Source: Flavobacterium sp. HSC-61S13
Lineage (GTDB): Bacteria; Bacteroidota; Bacteroidia; Flavobacteriales; Flavobacteriaceae
Length of the DNA: 64,000 nt
NCBI RefSeq assembly: GCF_024171535.1
Contig: NZ_JALJZV010000015.1
Coordinates: 31,170 to 95,169 of the forward strand
Direction of reading: 5' to 3'
A program made the position numbers and the translations under genes. Numbering within the stretch: position 1 is the stretch's first letter; each line of letters begins with the position of its first letter. The notes under the pieces were generated by a model. The model had not been told where the DNA came from. It worked only from the letters and a program-made list of their open reading frames with translations, and did not search any database. Positions 41,419 to 50,001 of the stretch are shown piece after piece.

Positions 41419-42258
41419 ATGACAAACGTATCAAACGAATCAGTTGAGAAAGTAGGATCTAGTTCAAAAGCATCCAAATTATTTGCAGGTGCAGCAGTTT
41501 TTCTTTGTATTATTTTCGGATATTTAGTCTGGAGTTTATTACTAGGACATTCATCGAATTTTGAAAATGGAGATCCAAATGGACATCCTCTACCAGGAAA
41601 TATACTAGGTATGGTATATAAAGGAGGAATCGTTGTTGCTGCTTTAATTGGTTTATTGACAATGACAATTGTGTTTTCTATTGAAAGATTCATCGTAATC
41701 GGAAGAGCTGCAGGAAAAGGAAATGTTGGTGAGTTCGTACAAAATGTACAAGCGACTATCAACCAAGGGAAAATTGAACAAGCTATCGAAGAATGTGATG
41801 CACAGCAAGGTTCTGTTGCTAACGTAGTGAAAGCTGGTTTAATTAAATACCAACAAGTGAAGAGAGAAGGTTTAGATAGCGAAAAAGCTACTGAAACGAT
41901 CCAAAAAGAAATCGAAGAAGCTACTACATTGGAAATGCCAATGTTGGAGAAAAATATGATTGTATTGGCAACTTTAGTATCTATTGGTACATTAGTAGGT
42001 TTGTTGGGTACGGTTACGGGGATGATCAAAGCGTTCTCTGCTTTGGCAACTACAGGTACACCAGATTCATCAGCTCTTGCAACAGGTATTTCTGAGGCGT
42101 TAGTTTGTACTGCTACAGGTATTGGTACTTCTACTTTAGCGATTGTTATGTACAATGCTTTTACAACTAAAATTGATAAATTGACTTACTCTATTGATGA
42201 GGCTGGATTTGCTATCACGCAATCTTACAGAAGATTCAAAGCGGGAATCAATAAATAA
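41419..42258 (+). CDS. exbB: MotA/TolQ/ExbB proton-channel protein
   Basis: Inner-membrane stator subunit that uses proton flow to energise TonB. The 279 residues have an extra N-terminal helix (about 24-46), a second helix with IVVAALIGLLTMTIVFSIERF, a cytoplasmic helical domain, and the conserved channel pair: IVLATLVSIGTLVGLLGTVTGMIKAF (in parts) and GISEALVCTATGIGTSTLAIVMYN. Length exceeds E. coli ExbB because of the N-terminal helix, as in other Bacteroidota. First gene of exbB-exbD-exbD-tonB. Confidence 0.94.
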   Translation: MTNVSNESVEKVGSSSKASKLFAGAAVFLCIIFGYLVWSLLLGHSSNFENGDPNGHPLPGNILGMVYKGGIVVAALIGLLTMTIVFSIERFIVIGRAAGKGNVGEFVQNVQATINQGKIEQAIEECDAQQGSVANVVKAGLIKYQQVKREGLDSEKATETIQKEIEEATTLEMPMLEKNMIVLATLVSIGTLVGLLGTVTGMIKAFSALATTGTPDSSALATGISEALVCTATGIGTSTLAIVMYNAFTTKIDKLTYSIDEAGFAITQSYRRFKAGINK

Positions 42259-42320
42259 TATTAGGAGTTTAATCATCAATAAGGCTATGCTTGTCATAGC
42301 ATTATAAAAGAAAATATAAA

Positions 42321-42932
42321 ATGGCTAAAGTTAAAATGTCAAAGAAAAGTATGAGAGTAGACATGACCGCTATGTGCGATGTGTCGTTCCTACTTCTAAC
42401 TTTCTTCGTGTTGACATCGACAGCAAAACTTCCTGAAGCTTTGCCTGTTGATACTCCTGCATCGACAGTACAAACAAAATTGCCTGAAACTAATTTAGCT
42501 ACGCTTACTATTGGAGAACATAAAGTATTTTTTGGAGTATTAGGAAAAGAGAACCGTAAGGAAACTCTTTCTCAAATGGGACAAAAATACAATATCGATT
42601 TCACTGAAAAGGAAAAAGAAGAATTCTCTAATTTAGAAGGTATAGGTACTCCAATCACAGCTTTGAAACAGTTTTTAAACTTACCACATGATGTAAGAAA
42701 TAAAGCGGTTCAAGTTGGAATCCCAACGGATTCTTTGGATAACCAACTTAAAGATTGGGTTCAATCTGCACGTGTAGCGGTTAGAGATTTAGATAATAAA
42801 GTACTTGATGTTGCTATAAAAGGAGATGCAAAAGAAGAATATCCTACTATTAAAAAAGTAATCGATATTCTCCAAGATCAAAAAGTAAATCGTTTCTTCT
42901 TGGTTACAGGACTGAGAAATGAAGATTTTTAA
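42321..42932 (+). CDS. exbD: ExbD/TolR biopolymer transport protein, first copy
   Basis: Partner of ExbB; its single N-terminal helix carries the proton-binding aspartate. The 203 residues begin with basic residues, then VDMTAMCDVSFLLLTFFVLT (the channel Asp is in CDVSF), followed by a periplasmic domain of about 160 residues. Compared with the second copy it has a longer insertion (about residues 60-125). Lies 62 bases after exbB. Confidence 0.92.
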   Translation: MAKVKMSKKSMRVDMTAMCDVSFLLLTFFVLTSTAKLPEALPVDTPASTVQTKLPETNLATLTIGEHKVFFGVLGKENRKETLSQMGQKYNIDFTEKEKEEFSNLEGIGTPITALKQFLNLPHDVRNKAVQVGIPTDSLDNQLKDWVQSARVAVRDLDNKVLDVAIKGDAKEEYPTIKKVIDILQDQKVNRFFLVTGLRNEDF

Positions 42933-42954
42933 TCATTAAAATTTCAAACTGTAA

Positions 42955-43497
42955 ATGGCAGAATTAAATACAGGAGGCGGCGACGGTAAGGGTAAAAAAG
43001 TAAGAAGTAAAAAACAAAACTCCGGAGTAGATTTAACGGCGATGGTGGATTTGGCATTCTTATTGATTACTTTCTTCATGTTGACGACCTCGATGAATAA
43101 ACCGCAGTCTATGAATTTGGCTATGCCAGATAAAGATAAGAAAGATGACGTTGATACAGAAACTTTGGTTTCTGAAGAACGTACGATGACGATCTTGATA
43201 GGTGCGGATAATAAAATGAAATGGTATATGGGGAAAACAGATACCCCATTAGAAGGACCAGCCGATCAAACTTACGGTAAGGAAGGAATTAGAATTGAAC
43301 TTTTGAAAAAAGTGAAATCCGTTCCACAACTTACAGGAGATCCTGAAAAAGGATTGATCGTGATTATTAAACCAAGTAAGAATTCTAATTATAGAAACTT
43401 GGTGGATATTTTGGATGAGATGGCGATTACCAATGTAAAAGCTTATGCTATTGTTGATATGACACCAGAAGATCTCGCTATACTTGGAGAAAACTAG
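42955..43497 (+). CDS. exbD: ExbD/TolR biopolymer transport protein, second copy
   Basis: Second ExbD of the operon, 180 residues. N terminus is glycine- and lysine-rich, then VDLTAMVDLAFLLITFFMLT with the channel aspartate in MVDLAF, then a periplasmic domain ending with NLVDILDEMAITNVKAYAIVD. The two ExbD proteins are clearly paralogous in the membrane helix and diverge after it; Bacteroidota TonB operons commonly carry both. 22 bases after the first copy. Confidence 0.93.
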   Translation: MAELNTGGGDGKGKKVRSKKQNSGVDLTAMVDLAFLLITFFMLTTSMNKPQSMNLAMPDKDKKDDVDTETLVSEERTMTILIGADNKMKWYMGKTDTPLEGPADQTYGKEGIRIELLKKVKSVPQLTGDPEKGLIVIIKPSKNSNYRNLVDILDEMAITNVKAYAIVDMTPEDLAILGEN

Positions 43498-43527
43498 GTA
43501 ACTAGTATCAACTTAAAATTTTAGACC

Positions 43528-44379
43528 ATGTCAAAATTAAATATTTTTAGGAAAGAATGGCTTGATATAGTTTTTGAAGGACGTAACAAGTCTTACGGAG
43601 CTTATCAATTGCGTTCTGAAAATCCTAAAGTGACGACTTTTGCTTTATTTGCAGGAATTGCGTTGTTCGGAGTTGGACTAGCTTCTCCTCTTATTATTAA
43701 AGCGATTGAAGGTTCTTTGGGAAATAATAAAAAAGATGCTCCTTTGGATACCGAAATTACGCTGGTAGATTTGGCTACACCACCACCTCCACCAGTTGAA
43801 CTTCCACCTCCACCACCAGTTGAAGCACCGCCACCGCCGCCAGAGGCTACGAAGTCGGTTGTTGATACCAAAAAATTCACACCACCTAAAGTGGTTGAAA
43901 AAGAAAAAGTAGTTGAGGAGATTGCAAAAGTAGAAGACTTTAGAGATAAAGATCCAGGTACTAAAGATGCAAAAGGAGATAAAGAAAAAGGAGATATCAA
44001 AACAGGAGAGTCTACAGGAAATGCCGATAAAGGTACCAAACCAGTAGATGGAGACGATGATGGAAACAAAGTATTTATCGCTGTTCAAGTTTCAGCTTCG
44101 CCTCCTGGAGGTATGGCTGGATTTAACAAAACTTTCATCAGTAGATTTAGAACACCGGATATCGATTCTAGTGTGAAGAAAATACAAGTTATTGTAAAAT
44201 TCATTGTAGAGAAAGACGGATCATTAACAGATATTACTGTTTTGCGTGATCCTGGTTATGGAGCAGGTAAAGAAGCTGTACGTGTATTGCAAAATATGCC
44301 AAAGTGGAAACCAGCTGTTCAAAACGGGAAAAACGTAAGATCGCAGTTTACTTTACCGATTACAATCCAAGTTCAGTAA
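43528..44379 (+). CDS. tonB: Energy transducer TonB, proline-rich copy
   Basis: Links the ExbBD motor to TonB-dependent outer-membrane receptors such as SusC. The 283 residues have a cytoplasmic start MSKLNIFRKEWLDIVFEGRN, one membrane helix (about 38-57), a proline-rich stretch at about 85-110 with three PPPPP runs, a Lys/Glu/Gly-rich spacer and the C-terminal TonB domain (VKFIVEKDGSLTDITVLRDP, VLQNMPKWKPAVQNGK, SQFTLPITIQVQ). Note that the helix lies about 38 residues in, as in other Bacteroidota TonB proteins. Fourth gene of the operon; its stop overlaps the next ATG. Confidence 0.95.
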   Translation: MSKLNIFRKEWLDIVFEGRNKSYGAYQLRSENPKVTTFALFAGIALFGVGLASPLIIKAIEGSLGNNKKDAPLDTEITLVDLATPPPPPVELPPPPPVEAPPPPPEATKSVVDTKKFTPPKVVEKEKVVEEIAKVEDFRDKDPGTKDAKGDKEKGDIKTGESTGNADKGTKPVDGDDDGNKVFIAVQVSASPPGGMAGFNKTFISRFRTPDIDSSVKKIQVIVKFIVEKDGSLTDITVLRDPGYGAGKEAVRVLQNMPKWKPAVQNGKNVRSQFTLPITIQVQ

Positions 44380-44591
44380 TGAATTGGAATGATAAATTTA
44401 AACAGAAATCGCCTTTACAGCGATTTCTGTTTGTTTTTGGTCTTTTCTTCTTTTTTCTTTATCTGTGTTTAGGAGTGCTTTTTATTGTTTGGAAAGCCAT
44501 GCCCATTGATATCGAATATACGAATAGATTATTGTTTGGAGTCGTTCTGATCGTGTATGCGGGATTTAGATTCTTTAGATTGTTAAGTTAA
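44379..44591 (+). CDS. Small two-helix membrane protein coupled to tonB
   Basis: Not a named family that I can place. The 70-residue product has helices at about 15-38 and 51-68 with a short loop (KAMPIDIEYTNR), a basic N terminus (MNWNDKFKQKSPLQR). Its ATG overlaps the tonB stop codon (TAATG), so it is translated by coupling with tonB, and a terminator follows 25 bases later. Similar small proteins occur downstream of tonB in related genomes, from memory. A role in the TonB complex is an inference from position. Confidence 0.7.
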   Translation: MNWNDKFKQKSPLQRFLFVFGLFFFFLYLCLGVLFIVWKAMPIDIEYTNRLLFGVVLIVYAGFRFFRLLS

Positions 44592-44615
44592 AATGCATAG
44601 CATACTTTATAGCCA

Positions 44616-44643
44616 AGGCGAACTTAGAAATAAGTTTGCCTTT
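44616..44643 (+). terminator. Intrinsic terminator after the exbB-tonB operon
   Basis: Twelve-bp arms with one G-U pair (44616-44627 and 44632-44643) around a GAAA loop, then a T run. Confidence 0.85.
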
Positions 44644-45040
44644 TTTTGTTTGCTTCTATAAGGTTTGGTTTTTTTTGCCTATTGTGAGTTTGTTTATATA
44701 TATTATTTTCCTCTTTTAGTTAGTGTTGTCTTTGGTTTTACGCGTAATGTGTGAGATATTCTTTGTTTTGTTTGTTTTTTATTGAAATATTGTTGATTTT
44801 TATTTTGAAAAAATAAAATTTTGTTCTATATTTAAAAGACAGCTAGTTCTTAAGGTAGATTAATCTATTTTGAGTTTAGTAGGGTTTTGATCTGCAAAGG
44901 ATTTTTCGACGGTAGAATTGTAAAAAGATGTTTTACAATAATTATTTGATGAAACTTGACATACGGCTTTCGCTGTAGTTTTGGTTTTACTATGCATAAC
45001 GAAAAAAAATAATTACAACCATTAAAAAAAAAAATAATTT
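44644..45040. other. AT-rich gap before the second tonB, no gene seen
   Basis: About 400 bases. T-rich at first; no open frame or strong hairpin stands out. Possible -7-like TATATTTA near 44827. It separates the second tonB from the main operon and must hold its promoter. Confidence 0.5.
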
Positions 45041-45910
45041 ATGTCAAAATTAAATATCTTTCGAAAAGAGTGGTTAGACATTGTGTTTGAAAACCGCAAC
45101 AAAAAGTATGGCGCCTATGCTTTGCGCTCGGAAAATCCAAAAACGACTACTGTAGCTTTATTTATGGGATTTGCCTTGTTTGGTTTAGCTATCTCGTCTC
45201 CTTTAATTATTCGCGGACTGGAAGGACGATTAGGAGATAATAGAATAGTACCCATGGAGCGTGATATACCGGTGGTTTGGGATGCAAAGCCAATTACTAT
45301 TCCGGTTAAAGAAATTCCGGAACCCGAACCGATTAAGGATGAGAGCCAAGCGAAACCTATTAAAGAAGCTCCCGCATCTGCTGTGGATATGAAACGTCAT
45401 GTTGCTTATAAAGTGACTGACGATCCTACGAAGATAACGGAAGAGCCGACTAAAGCATCCGATTTAGTAAATGCAGATCCCGGTTCCGTTGCTCGTGTAG
45501 GAGTTGATGGGGGGGCTATTAATACGGGAGGTTCGACTGGTGAGGGAAAAGGAAATGACGGTGCAATTGGCGGTATTACAGAGGGAAGCTCTGGCAATGA
45601 AGTTTTTGACTTTGTACAAGTCAAAGCAGCACCTGTTGGAGGTTTTGAAGTGTTTAATAAAATGTTTATCTCCAGATTTAGGTCGCCAGAAGTGGGGAAT
45701 GATATTAAGAAAATTCAAGTGATTGTCAAATTCATAGTCGAAAAAGACGGTTCACTTTCTGATATTAGCATCTTACGCGATCCGGGTTATGGCGCAGGAA
45801 AAGAAGCCTTAAGGGTTTTGCAAAATATGCCAAAATGGAAGCCCGCCATACAAAATAACCGACAGGTGCGCTCACAGTTTACTTTACCAATTACCATACA
45901 AGTTCAATAG
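45041..45910 (+). CDS. tonB: Energy transducer TonB, second copy with a short charged linker
   Basis: Paralog of the gene 1.5 kb upstream. The first 17 residues are identical (MSKLNIFRKEWLDIVFE), the membrane helix aligns, and the C-terminal domain is nearly the same (VKFIVEKDGSLSDISILRDP, VLQNMPKWKPAIQNNRQ, SQFTLPITIQVQ). The middle differs: the poly-proline runs are replaced by a PVKEIPEPEPIKD-type segment and a glycine-rich spacer (about 155-185). Product 289 residues. It has its own leader and terminator. A local duplication is the simplest origin; the altered spacer suggests another reach or set of receptors. Confidence 0.92.
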   Translation: MSKLNIFRKEWLDIVFENRNKKYGAYALRSENPKTTTVALFMGFALFGLAISSPLIIRGLEGRLGDNRIVPMERDIPVVWDAKPITIPVKEIPEPEPIKDESQAKPIKEAPASAVDMKRHVAYKVTDDPTKITEEPTKASDLVNADPGSVARVGVDGGAINTGGSTGEGKGNDGAIGGITEGSSGNEVFDFVQVKAAPVGGFEVFNKMFISRFRSPEVGNDIKKIQVIVKFIVEKDGSLSDISILRDPGYGAGKEALRVLQNMPKWKPAIQNNRQVRSQFTLPITIQVQ

Positions 45911-45916
45911 ATTTAA

Positions 45917-45945
45917 AGCAGAGATTACTATTAGTAGTCTCTGCT
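45917..45945 (+). terminator. Intrinsic terminator after the second tonB
   Basis: Fourteen-bp arms with one G-U pair (AGCAGAGATTACTA at 45917-45930 and 45932-45945), then TCTTTTT. Confidence 0.82.
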
Positions 45946-46108
45946 CTCTTTTTATAGTAAATTTAAAAAAGATTTATTTTACACTACAAGGGCATCTTTC
46001 ATTGAAAATTGATATCTTTAAGGACGGAATAATGCGACTATTGTACTGTTTTAAAACGGGAGATTTTCGGCTTTATTAATGGATTAACTAATATAAAAAC
46101 AAACTCTT

Positions 46109-47038
46109 ATGACTAATTTTTATTCCTTAGCAAAAAAATCTTTTTTTCTAATGTTGTTAGGATTTGCTCTGACTCAGTGTAAAAAAGAAAAAACGGATGT
46201 GGTGGATGAAGTAGTGGAAACTACAGTTTCAGGCGCAGCGACTATATTAGTAGAAGAGTCCGTCTTTCCTGTGGTCGAAGACGTCAATCGTGTTTTTGAA
46301 AGTGAATACGATAGAGCAAAGATTACCTTAACTAAAAAATCGGAAGCGGAGATTTTAAAATCTATTTTTGAGGCAGGTGCACAGATTGCTGTATTACCGA
46401 GAACTCTAGATCAAGAAGAATTGGCTCGTTTTGAAGGTAAAGTAACACCAAAAATCACACACTTCGCGTCAGACGCCGTGGTGTTTGTGGTGAATAAAAA
46501 TCATAAAGATTCATTAATCGATTATAAACAAGCCTTGTTGACACTTCAAGACAAAAAGTCAGATAAGGATTTGATGTTGGTATTTGATAATGTCAATTCT
46601 AGTGTGGTACGTCAGTTTAAAACAGATGCGGGAATTACCGAATTTCCAAAAGAGAATGTTTATTTCTTGCCTACAACCCAAGAAGTTATTGAATATGTAG
46701 AGAAAAACCCCAATGCGGTCGGGGTTATTGGATTGAATTGGTTACTACAACCGACACCAGAACTTAAAAGCCATGTGGATCAAATAAAAGTGTTGGCAGT
46801 TAAGAATCCAAAAGACGGAAAGTTCTATAAACCAAGCCAGAACAACATCGCTGAGGGAACTTATCCTATTATTAGAAAGTTATATGTACTCGATTTTCAA
46901 GGTAAATCTGGTCTTGGTACGGGATTTGCTGCGTATATTGCAGGCTATAAAGGACAGCGGATCATCTTGAAATCAGGTTTAGTGCCATTTAAAGTGCCGC
47001 CGAGAGAGGTTATCGTCTCGGATAAGAATTTAGAATAA
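46109..47038 (+). CDS. PstS-like substrate-binding lipoprotein
   Basis: Periplasmic binding-protein fold of the PstS type, 309 residues, with a signal peptide and lipobox GFALTQC (Cys24). Residues after the cysteine are KKEKTD. The body shows VEESVFPVVEDVNRVFESEY and a C-terminal RKLYVLDFQGKSGLGTGFAAYIAG (in parts), the normal PstS-like close. No phosphate transporter genes (pstCAB) are adjacent; instead it lies in the TonB neighbourhood, a linkage seen across Bacteroidota. Phosphate binding is therefore unproven. Paired with the TPR gene 22 bases downstream. Confidence 0.85.
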   Translation: MTNFYSLAKKSFFLMLLGFALTQCKKEKTDVVDEVVETTVSGAATILVEESVFPVVEDVNRVFESEYDRAKITLTKKSEAEILKSIFEAGAQIAVLPRTLDQEELARFEGKVTPKITHFASDAVVFVVNKNHKDSLIDYKQALLTLQDKKSDKDLMLVFDNVNSSVVRQFKTDAGITEFPKENVYFLPTTQEVIEYVEKNPNAVGVIGLNWLLQPTPELKSHVDQIKVLAVKNPKDGKFYKPSQNNIAEGTYPIIRKLYVLDFQGKSGLGTGFAAYIAGYKGQRIILKSGLVPFKVPPREVIVSDKNLE

Positions 47039-47060
47039 CATACATTTAAAACCATAAAAA

Positions 47061-48728
47061 ATGAATAAGTACACTATTTTTAGTTTGTTATTAACTGGGT
47101 TAACGGCCGCTGGTGTGTCTGCTCAGGATTTAGAACAGGCGAAAAAAGCCATCAACGATGAGCAATTTGATAAAGCAAAATCAATTTTGAAAACATTGAT
47201 TAAATCGAAACCTAATGAAGGTAAGAACTTTTATTATTTAGGTGATTTATTTTTGATGGAGCAACAAGTGGATTCCTCAAGATATTATTTTGCAAAGGGA
47301 ACCGAAGCTAAAAATAAAGGAAGTTTAAATTTTATTGGACTGGGCCAACTTGCTTTGGATAACAACAATCCTAAAGAAGCAAAGACCAACTTCCAAAAAG
47401 CAGAAAAAGATATTAAGAAAAAGGATAATGATGAATTGTTGTTGATTGCTAAGGCCAATCTAAACTCTTCAAATCCAAATGCTGCAGAAGCGATTGCATA
47501 TGCGAACAAAGCGATTGCCAACGACCCAAAAAATGCGGAAGCTTATTTGGTGTTAGGAGATGCACATGTATTAAATAAAAATTTCAGTGACGCTTATAGC
47601 GCTTATAGAGAGGCATATAGTTTTGATCCTTCTATGTTAAAAGCAAAATTGCAATTGGCGGTGATCACTAAAAGAGCTAGAGCTTATAAAGATGCGATTG
47701 AAGGTTTCCAAGAAATCATTAAAATCGATCCAAAATATGCACCTGCTTATAGAGAAATGGCTGAAACGTATAAACTTTGGGCAAATAACAGCAATAAATC
47801 GGATGAGTATTTAGGGCTTGCATTAGCTAATTACAAAAAGTATATGGAGCTTTCTGAGGGGTCTATGGAATCTCAATTGAGATATGCTGATTTCTTGGTC
47901 TTAACTAAAAACTATACGGAACTAGAGCGAGTAGCAAAAGAACTAAAAGCTAAAGAAAACGTAAATCCTAGAATTTTGAGATATTTAGGGTATTCCGCTT
48001 TCGAAAACGGACATTATGCAGAAAGTATTGAAGCATTAAAGTCATTCCTAGTAAAAGCAGATCCGAAAAACATCATTGGTAGAGATTATTTCTATTTAGG
48101 TTTGTCTCAAATGGCTGTTGCTAAAAATGCAGATCATTCGATCAAGGATGAAAAAACATATCAAGAGGGCGTAAAATCCTTAGTAAAAGCCGTAGAGGTT
48201 GAGCCTGCAATTGCTTTTGAATACAACGAACAAGGTTTGAAATTGTTTAAAGATAAACAATATGCACAAGCGATAGATATCTTCGCAGTATCAGCTAAAG
48301 TGGACAAACAGGATAACTATATGTATGATAATTACTATTTGGGTTATTCTTACTATATCTTAGGTAAAGATGCTCCAGATGTGGTTGCCTTAAAAAATTC
48401 TAGCGATGCTTTCGCTAAAATGATCGCTGTTGCTCCTGCAACAAAAGAGCCTTATTTATATAAAGCTCGTGCGAACAGATATATTGATACACCGGAATCT
48501 CGTGAAGTAATGACTACCGATTATTTGGGATATGTCAAAGCTATCGAAGATAAGGGAGAATTAGGAAAAGCTGAGAATAAAGAGTTTTTGATTGAAGCTT
48601 ATACTCAAATTGGTGCACACTATGCTAACATTGATGTCAATGATAAAGCAAAAGTATACTTAAATAAAGTACTTCAATTAGACCCTAGCAACGATTTTGC
48701 TAAGTCGACAATCAAGGCTTTAAATTAA
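47061..48728 (+). CDS. Exported tetratricopeptide-repeat protein
   Basis: The 555 residues start with a signal peptide (ends AGVSAQ) and then consist of helical TPR repeats through most of the length, for example AEAYLVLGDAHVLNKNFSDA, PAYREMAETYKLW, and the final AKVYLNKVLQLDPSNDFAKS. TPR proteins act as scaffolds; no enzymatic domain is seen. It forms a two-gene unit with the PstS-like lipoprotein and ends at a strong terminator. The constant association with exbBD-tonB in this phylum suggests a structural role around TonB, which is inference. Confidence 0.88.
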   Translation: MNKYTIFSLLLTGLTAAGVSAQDLEQAKKAINDEQFDKAKSILKTLIKSKPNEGKNFYYLGDLFLMEQQVDSSRYYFAKGTEAKNKGSLNFIGLGQLALDNNNPKEAKTNFQKAEKDIKKKDNDELLLIAKANLNSSNPNAAEAIAYANKAIANDPKNAEAYLVLGDAHVLNKNFSDAYSAYREAYSFDPSMLKAKLQLAVITKRARAYKDAIEGFQEIIKIDPKYAPAYREMAETYKLWANNSNKSDEYLGLALANYKKYMELSEGSMESQLRYADFLVLTKNYTELERVAKELKAKENVNPRILRYLGYSAFENGHYAESIEALKSFLVKADPKNIIGRDYFYLGLSQMAVAKNADHSIKDEKTYQEGVKSLVKAVEVEPAIAFEYNEQGLKLFKDKQYAQAIDIFAVSAKVDKQDNYMYDNYYLGYSYYILGKDAPDVVALKNSSDAFAKMIAVAPATKEPYLYKARANRYIDTPESREVMTTDYLGYVKAIEDKGELGKAENKEFLIEAYTQIGAHYANIDVNDKAKVYLNKVLQLDPSNDFAKSTIKALN

Positions 48729-48757
48729 TAGTATTTACTGTTGATATAGATTATTAC

Positions 48758-48787
48758 AAACTTGCTCCATTTCGATGGAGCAAGTTT
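48758..48787 (+). terminator. Intrinsic terminator after the TPR gene
   Basis: Thirteen-bp perfect arms (48758-48770 and 48775-48787, core CTTGCTCCAT) closing on a TTCG tetraloop, then a T run. Confidence 0.93.
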
Positions 48788-48824
48788 TTTGTTTTTTATA
48801 AGAAACTATCAACCTCGAATAGGT

Positions 48825-48832
48825 TATCTTTG
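48825..48832 (+). promoter_or_regulatory. Bacteroidota -7 element upstream of queE
   Basis: TATCTTTG, a full TAnnTTTG match, 18 bases before the ATG at 48851. Its last three bases are the TTG that opens the longer frame. Confidence 0.6.
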
Positions 48833-48850
48833 CACATTAATTTTATAGGA

Positions 48851-49483
48851 ATGCAAAAGGTTGATTTACAAAATGAAGTAAAGAATGGAACTGTACTGCC
48901 TTTGATGGAAGAGTTTTATACCATCCAAGGCGAAGGGTTTCATACGGGAACAGCGGCTTATTTTATACGAGTAGGAGGTTGTGATGTGGGATGTCATTGG
49001 TGTGACGTAAAAGAGAGTTGGGACGCAGAACTTCATCCACCAACAGCTATTGAAGAAATTGTTGTAAGAGCTTCTGAAAAGGCAAAGTTGGCTGTAGTAA
49101 CTGGAGGAGAGCCGTTGACATGGAATATGGATGCTTTGACCTTGGCCTTAAAAAAGGCGGGTATGATTGTAAATATGGAAACTTCTGGTGCCTATGAACT
49201 ATCCGGTACTTGGGATTGGATTTGCCTATCACCTAAAAAGACCAAACTTCCTGTAAAAAGTGTTTACGATAACGCACACGAGTTAAAAGTAGTGATTTAC
49301 AATAAACACGATTTTATTTTTGCTGAGGAGCAGGCTGCGCTGACAAATGATCAAGCGATATTGTTCCTACAACCCGAGTGGAGTAAACACGAAGAGGTGA
49401 TGCCGTTAATTGTTGATTATGTAAAAGAAAATCCGCAATGGCGAATTTCACTTCAGACCCATAAATATTTGGATATTCCGTAA
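48851..49483 (+). CDS. queE: 7-carboxy-7-deazaguanine synthase QueE
   Basis: Radical SAM enzyme forming the deazaguanine core of queuosine from carboxy-tetrahydropterin. The 210 residues contain the cluster motif CDVGCHWC (CxxxCxxC), the substrate region YTIQGEGFHTGTAAYFIRVGG, and VVTGGEPLTWN. Start set at the ATG at 48851; the extra seven residues from a TTG at 48830 overlap the promoter. Same pathway as queA in this window, but not linked. Confidence 0.95.
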   Translation: MQKVDLQNEVKNGTVLPLMEEFYTIQGEGFHTGTAAYFIRVGGCDVGCHWCDVKESWDAELHPPTAIEEIVVRASEKAKLAVVTGGEPLTWNMDALTLALKKAGMIVNMETSGAYELSGTWDWICLSPKKTKLPVKSVYDNAHELKVVIYNKHDFIFAEEQAALTNDQAILFLQPEWSKHEEVMPLIVDYVKENPQWRISLQTHKYLDIP

Positions 49484-49523
49484 ATTGAATTAAATTTACA
49501 TCTTAATCGATAAAATGATTTTT

Positions 49524-49928
49524 ATGAAAAAGTTATTATTCTCCGTTGTTTTTATATGTGTAGCGCAATTTTCATTTGCACAAGATGCTGCTTTTAAAAA
49601 TGATATGGTAAAGTTTATGGAATTGAGTGGTCAAAAATCAACATTTGAATTGTTGACTAAAGATATCGTTGATAATATTCCTGATGCAAAAAAAGCTGAT
49701 TTTCAAAAAGAATTGAAAACGAGTTTAAACGGCTTGATGGAAAAGATGGCAGAAATGTATATGACTGAGTTTACTCATGCAGATGTAAAAGAGTTTATCA
49801 AGTTCTACGAAACGCCTGCTGGAAAAAAATTAAGCTCAAAAACCAATGTACTTTTTGAAAAAGGACAGACAATTGGTCAAGAGTGGGGTATGGGATTACA
49901 AGGTATTATGATGAAATACATGGAGTAA
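49524..49928 (+). CDS. DUF2059 exported protein
   Basis: Small periplasmic protein of 134 residues with a signal peptide ending FSFAQ and a helical DUF2059 domain (MTEFTHADVKEFIKFYETPAGKKLSSK is the family core, here in two parts: MTEFTHADVKEFIKFYETP and AGKKLSSK). Function unknown throughout the family. I chose the ATG at 49524, directly before the basic start of the signal peptide (MKKLLFSVV); an ATG at 49515 would add MIF. Follows queE by about 40 bases and ends at a terminator. Confidence 0.85.
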   Translation: MKKLLFSVVFICVAQFSFAQDAAFKNDMVKFMELSGQKSTFELLTKDIVDNIPDAKKADFQKELKTSLNGLMEKMAEMYMTEFTHADVKEFIKFYETPAGKKLSSKTNVLFEKGQTIGQEWGMGLQGIMMKYME

Positions 49929-49945
49929 TTGTATGCTGTATAAAC

Positions 49946-49977
49946 AAAAAGAGTTGTCCAATCGGGCAACTCTTTTT
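49946..49977. terminator. Bidirectional intrinsic terminator between DUF2059 and methyltransferase genes
   Basis: Fourteen-bp arms with one G-U pair (49946-49959 and 49964-49977, core AGAGTTG) around AATC, with A and T runs, between convergent genes. Confidence 0.9.
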
Positions 49978-50001
49978 GTTTAGTACTGTTTTGTATGCAG
50001 T

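Noticed and set aside
41403..42155. A 250-codon open frame on the minus strand across exbB
   Set aside because: Shadow of exbB. It is rich in Ala, Pro, Thr and Val without any domain, and exbB is certain on the other strand.
43605..44069. A 154-codon minus-strand frame with glycine and serine runs across tonB
   Set aside because: The runs are the reverse complement of the TonB poly-proline codons; a shadow frame.
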